Shown here piece after piece: positions 7,277 through 7,476 of a stretch of DNA of 7,476 nt; positions within the stretch are counted from its first letter, which is position 1, and every line of letters starts with the position of its first letter. The DNA comes from Cyclobacteriaceae bacterium (GTDB lineage Bacteria > Bacteroidota > Bacteroidia > Cytophagales > Cyclobacteriaceae). A program made the position numbers and the translations under genes. Under the pieces are notes generated by a model that was given only the letters and a program-made list of their open reading frames with translations, ran no database searches and was not told the DNA's origin. The stretch spans positions 1 through 7,476 of the forward strand of contig JAIENH010000436.1 in assembly GCA_019751475.1 (NCBI GenBank). Direction: 5' to 3'.

Positions 7277-7476
7277 ATGGAAGATTTGATTGAGGATTTG
7301 AGTATTTTAAAGGCGGAGGCCCAGCCCGTAGAGGTAAAAGTCACTGAAAGTACCCTTACGGGTAAAGCAAGGAAGTTGTACATAGAAAGCTACGGATGTC
7401 AGATGAATTTCTCTGATAGTGAGATTGTTGCGTCTATTCTTAGAAAGGAAGGTTTTGATACAACTAACGAAATAAA
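7277..7476 (+). CDS. miaB: MiaB, tRNA-2-methylthio-N6-dimethylallyladenosine synthase (N-terminal part)
   Basis: The first 66 codons are present and the gene runs off the right edge. After a polar N-terminal extension of about 33 residues, the sequence [20 protein letters not shown] (34-53) is the hallmark opening of the UPF0004 domain of MiaB; Cys41 would be the first of the three cysteines that bind the auxiliary iron-sulfur cluster. MiaB is a radical-SAM methylthiotransferase that adds the methylthio group to i6A37 of tRNAs reading UNN codons. The YGCQMN form with the following asparagine favours MiaB over the relatives RimO and MtaB, although the radical-SAM CxxxCxxC motif lies outside the window. 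The ATG at 7277 is chosen because an in-frame TAA lies at 7244 and no other ATG intervenes. It is transcribed divergently from the carbonic anhydrase-like gene. Confidence 0.94.
   Translation, partial: MEDLIEDLSILKAEAQPVEVKVTESTLTGKARKLYIESYGCQMNFSDSEIVASILRKEGFDTTNEI

Noticed and set aside
6673..7383. A longer 236-residue version of the carbonic anhydrase-like protein starting at 7383
   Set aside because: The extra 66 residues would overlap the divergent miaB start region antisense and show no family resemblance, whereas the ATG at 7185 gives the standard family N-terminus.

Overview
The window looks like a chromosomal segment of a Bacteroidota bacterium, most likely from the Cytophagales. 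This is inferred from three things: several exact TAnnTTTG boxes (the Bacteroidota -7 promoter element) in front of genes, no clear Shine-Dalgarno sequences, and the gene families present. No taxonomic marker gene is complete enough to name a genus. I see no RNA gene, insertion sequence, CRISPR array or att site.

Layout from right to left. At 7277 the start of miaB runs off the right edge on the plus strand. It diverges across a 91-bp intergenic region from four genes on the minus strand, listed in transcription order. First is a gamma-class carbonic anhydrase-like hexapeptide protein (7185-6673). Next is an OmpH/Skp-family periplasmic chaperone (6631-6008), followed by a clear intrinsic terminator (5955-5978). 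Third is a 1056-residue membrane protein (5923-2753) that joins an NTT/MFS-like transporter, a HEAT-like helical repeat region and a cyclic-nucleotide-binding-like domain. Last is a large STAND NTPase (2622 to beyond position 1) with a single transmembrane helix, a coiled coil and WD40 repeats. This last gene fills the first 2.6 kb as one uninterrupted frame that stays open to the left edge, so its C-terminus is missing.

The right half is housekeeping: tRNA modification, a small metalloenzyme and envelope biogenesis. The left half is more unusual, with two large multidomain membrane proteins side by side, each combining an ancient core with protein-interaction repeats. Both look regulatory or sensory rather than metabolic, but nothing in the sequence proves that they work together. 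The most interesting points are the predicted topology of the STAND protein, which would place its WD40 domain outside the cytoplasm, and the degenerate ligand pocket of the transporter fusion's cNMP-like domain. I do not see a convincing new multi-gene system.
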